A stretch of DNA of 64,000 nt, from the NCBI GenBank assembly GCA_027864655.1, contig JAQAZG010000005.1:152591-216590 (forward strand), in the 5' to 3' direction. Shown here in pieces: positions 63,908-64,000 of the stretch; positions within the stretch are counted from its first letter, which is position 1; every line of letters starts with the position of its first letter. The position numbers and the translations under genes were made by a program. This DNA is from Oleispirillum naphthae (lineage in GTDB: Bacteria > Pseudomonadota > Alphaproteobacteria > Rhodospirillales > Rhodospirillaceae). The notes beneath the pieces were generated by a model. The model worked only from the letters and a program-made list of their open reading frames with translations, made no database searches and was not told the DNA's origin.

Positions 63908-64000
63908 ATGTTCCGTCTCCTCCGTAAGCGTCATCTGATGGCTGCCTTGCGGGGGATGGCGTGCCCTGCGTGAATGACCTGTTGCTACGGCGAGAGGTCA

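Noticed and set aside
41583..64000. CRISPR-associated transposon
   Set aside because: No cas gene and no repeat-spacer array could be found next to tniQ or the transposon end.

Overview
This is a GC-rich window of a flagellated alphaproteobacterial chromosome, probably from a Rhodospirillales-like lineage. The support is a CcrM-type GANTC methyltransferase, a split b/b' F0 ATP synthase operon, the mutY-dciA-dsbA-smc neighbourhood, ETF:ubiquinone oxidoreductase, and heavy use of GCC/GCG/CTC codons. The species assignment is inference.

Positions 1-9300 hold a late flagellar cluster. On the minus strand the order is flgD-flgE-small gene-flgN-like-flgK-flgL. On the plus strand it is flagellin-fliD-fliS. 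Positions 9344-17877 form an envelope-stress and efflux block: an ECF sigma factor with a membrane partner and a CpxP/Spy-like periplasmic protein, a convergent CpxA/CpxR-like two-component pair, and a divergent MacA-MacB-TolC-like tripartite pump. A CpxR-like box lies between regulator and pump. Positions 18239-23228 carry a nitroreductase, an ABC-2 exporter, a corrinoid salvage pair (CbiZ plus a BtuF-like binding protein) and an orphan ParA. Positions 23321-26031 are the F0 operon (atpI-atpB-atpE-b'-b, minus strand). Positions 26251-41437 are housekeeping: smc, a DsbA-like protein, dciA (DUF721), mutY, ccrM, rnhB, a lytic transglycosylase, a family-4 uracil-DNA glycosylase, ETF-QO, a TPR lipoprotein and ispE. 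Four copies of a structured intergenic element of about 150-185 bp recur in this core. Two of them contribute stop codons to neighbouring genes.

At tRNA-Gln (41507-41581) the core ends. Thirty-five bases downstream lies what looks like one end of a Tn7-like transposon: a TGTCGG terminus and three near-identical motifs at exact 20-bp spacing. From there to the end of the window everything looks accessory. The first cargo block (42109-53713) resembles a DNA phosphorothioation-type system. It has a DndC-like PAPS-reductase-family protein, an 1130-residue P-loop ATPase, a DUF4007 protein, a DndA/IscS-like cysteine desulfurase, a 154-residue unknown, a DndD-like SMC ATPase, a 79-residue unknown and a PLD-helicase. 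Canonical DndB, DndE and DndFGH were not recognised. Next comes the transposition module tniQ-tnsA-tnsB-tnsC (53962-58722).

A second cargo block (58890-63296) holds a BCS1-like AAA ATPase with an apparent one-base frameshift, a zinc-dependent phospholipase C-like protein, two exported proteins and a multipass membrane protein. Two AbrB-fold antitoxin-like genes without visible toxins close the window. The opposite transposon end was not found and probably lies beyond 64000. No CRISPR array or cas gene was seen.
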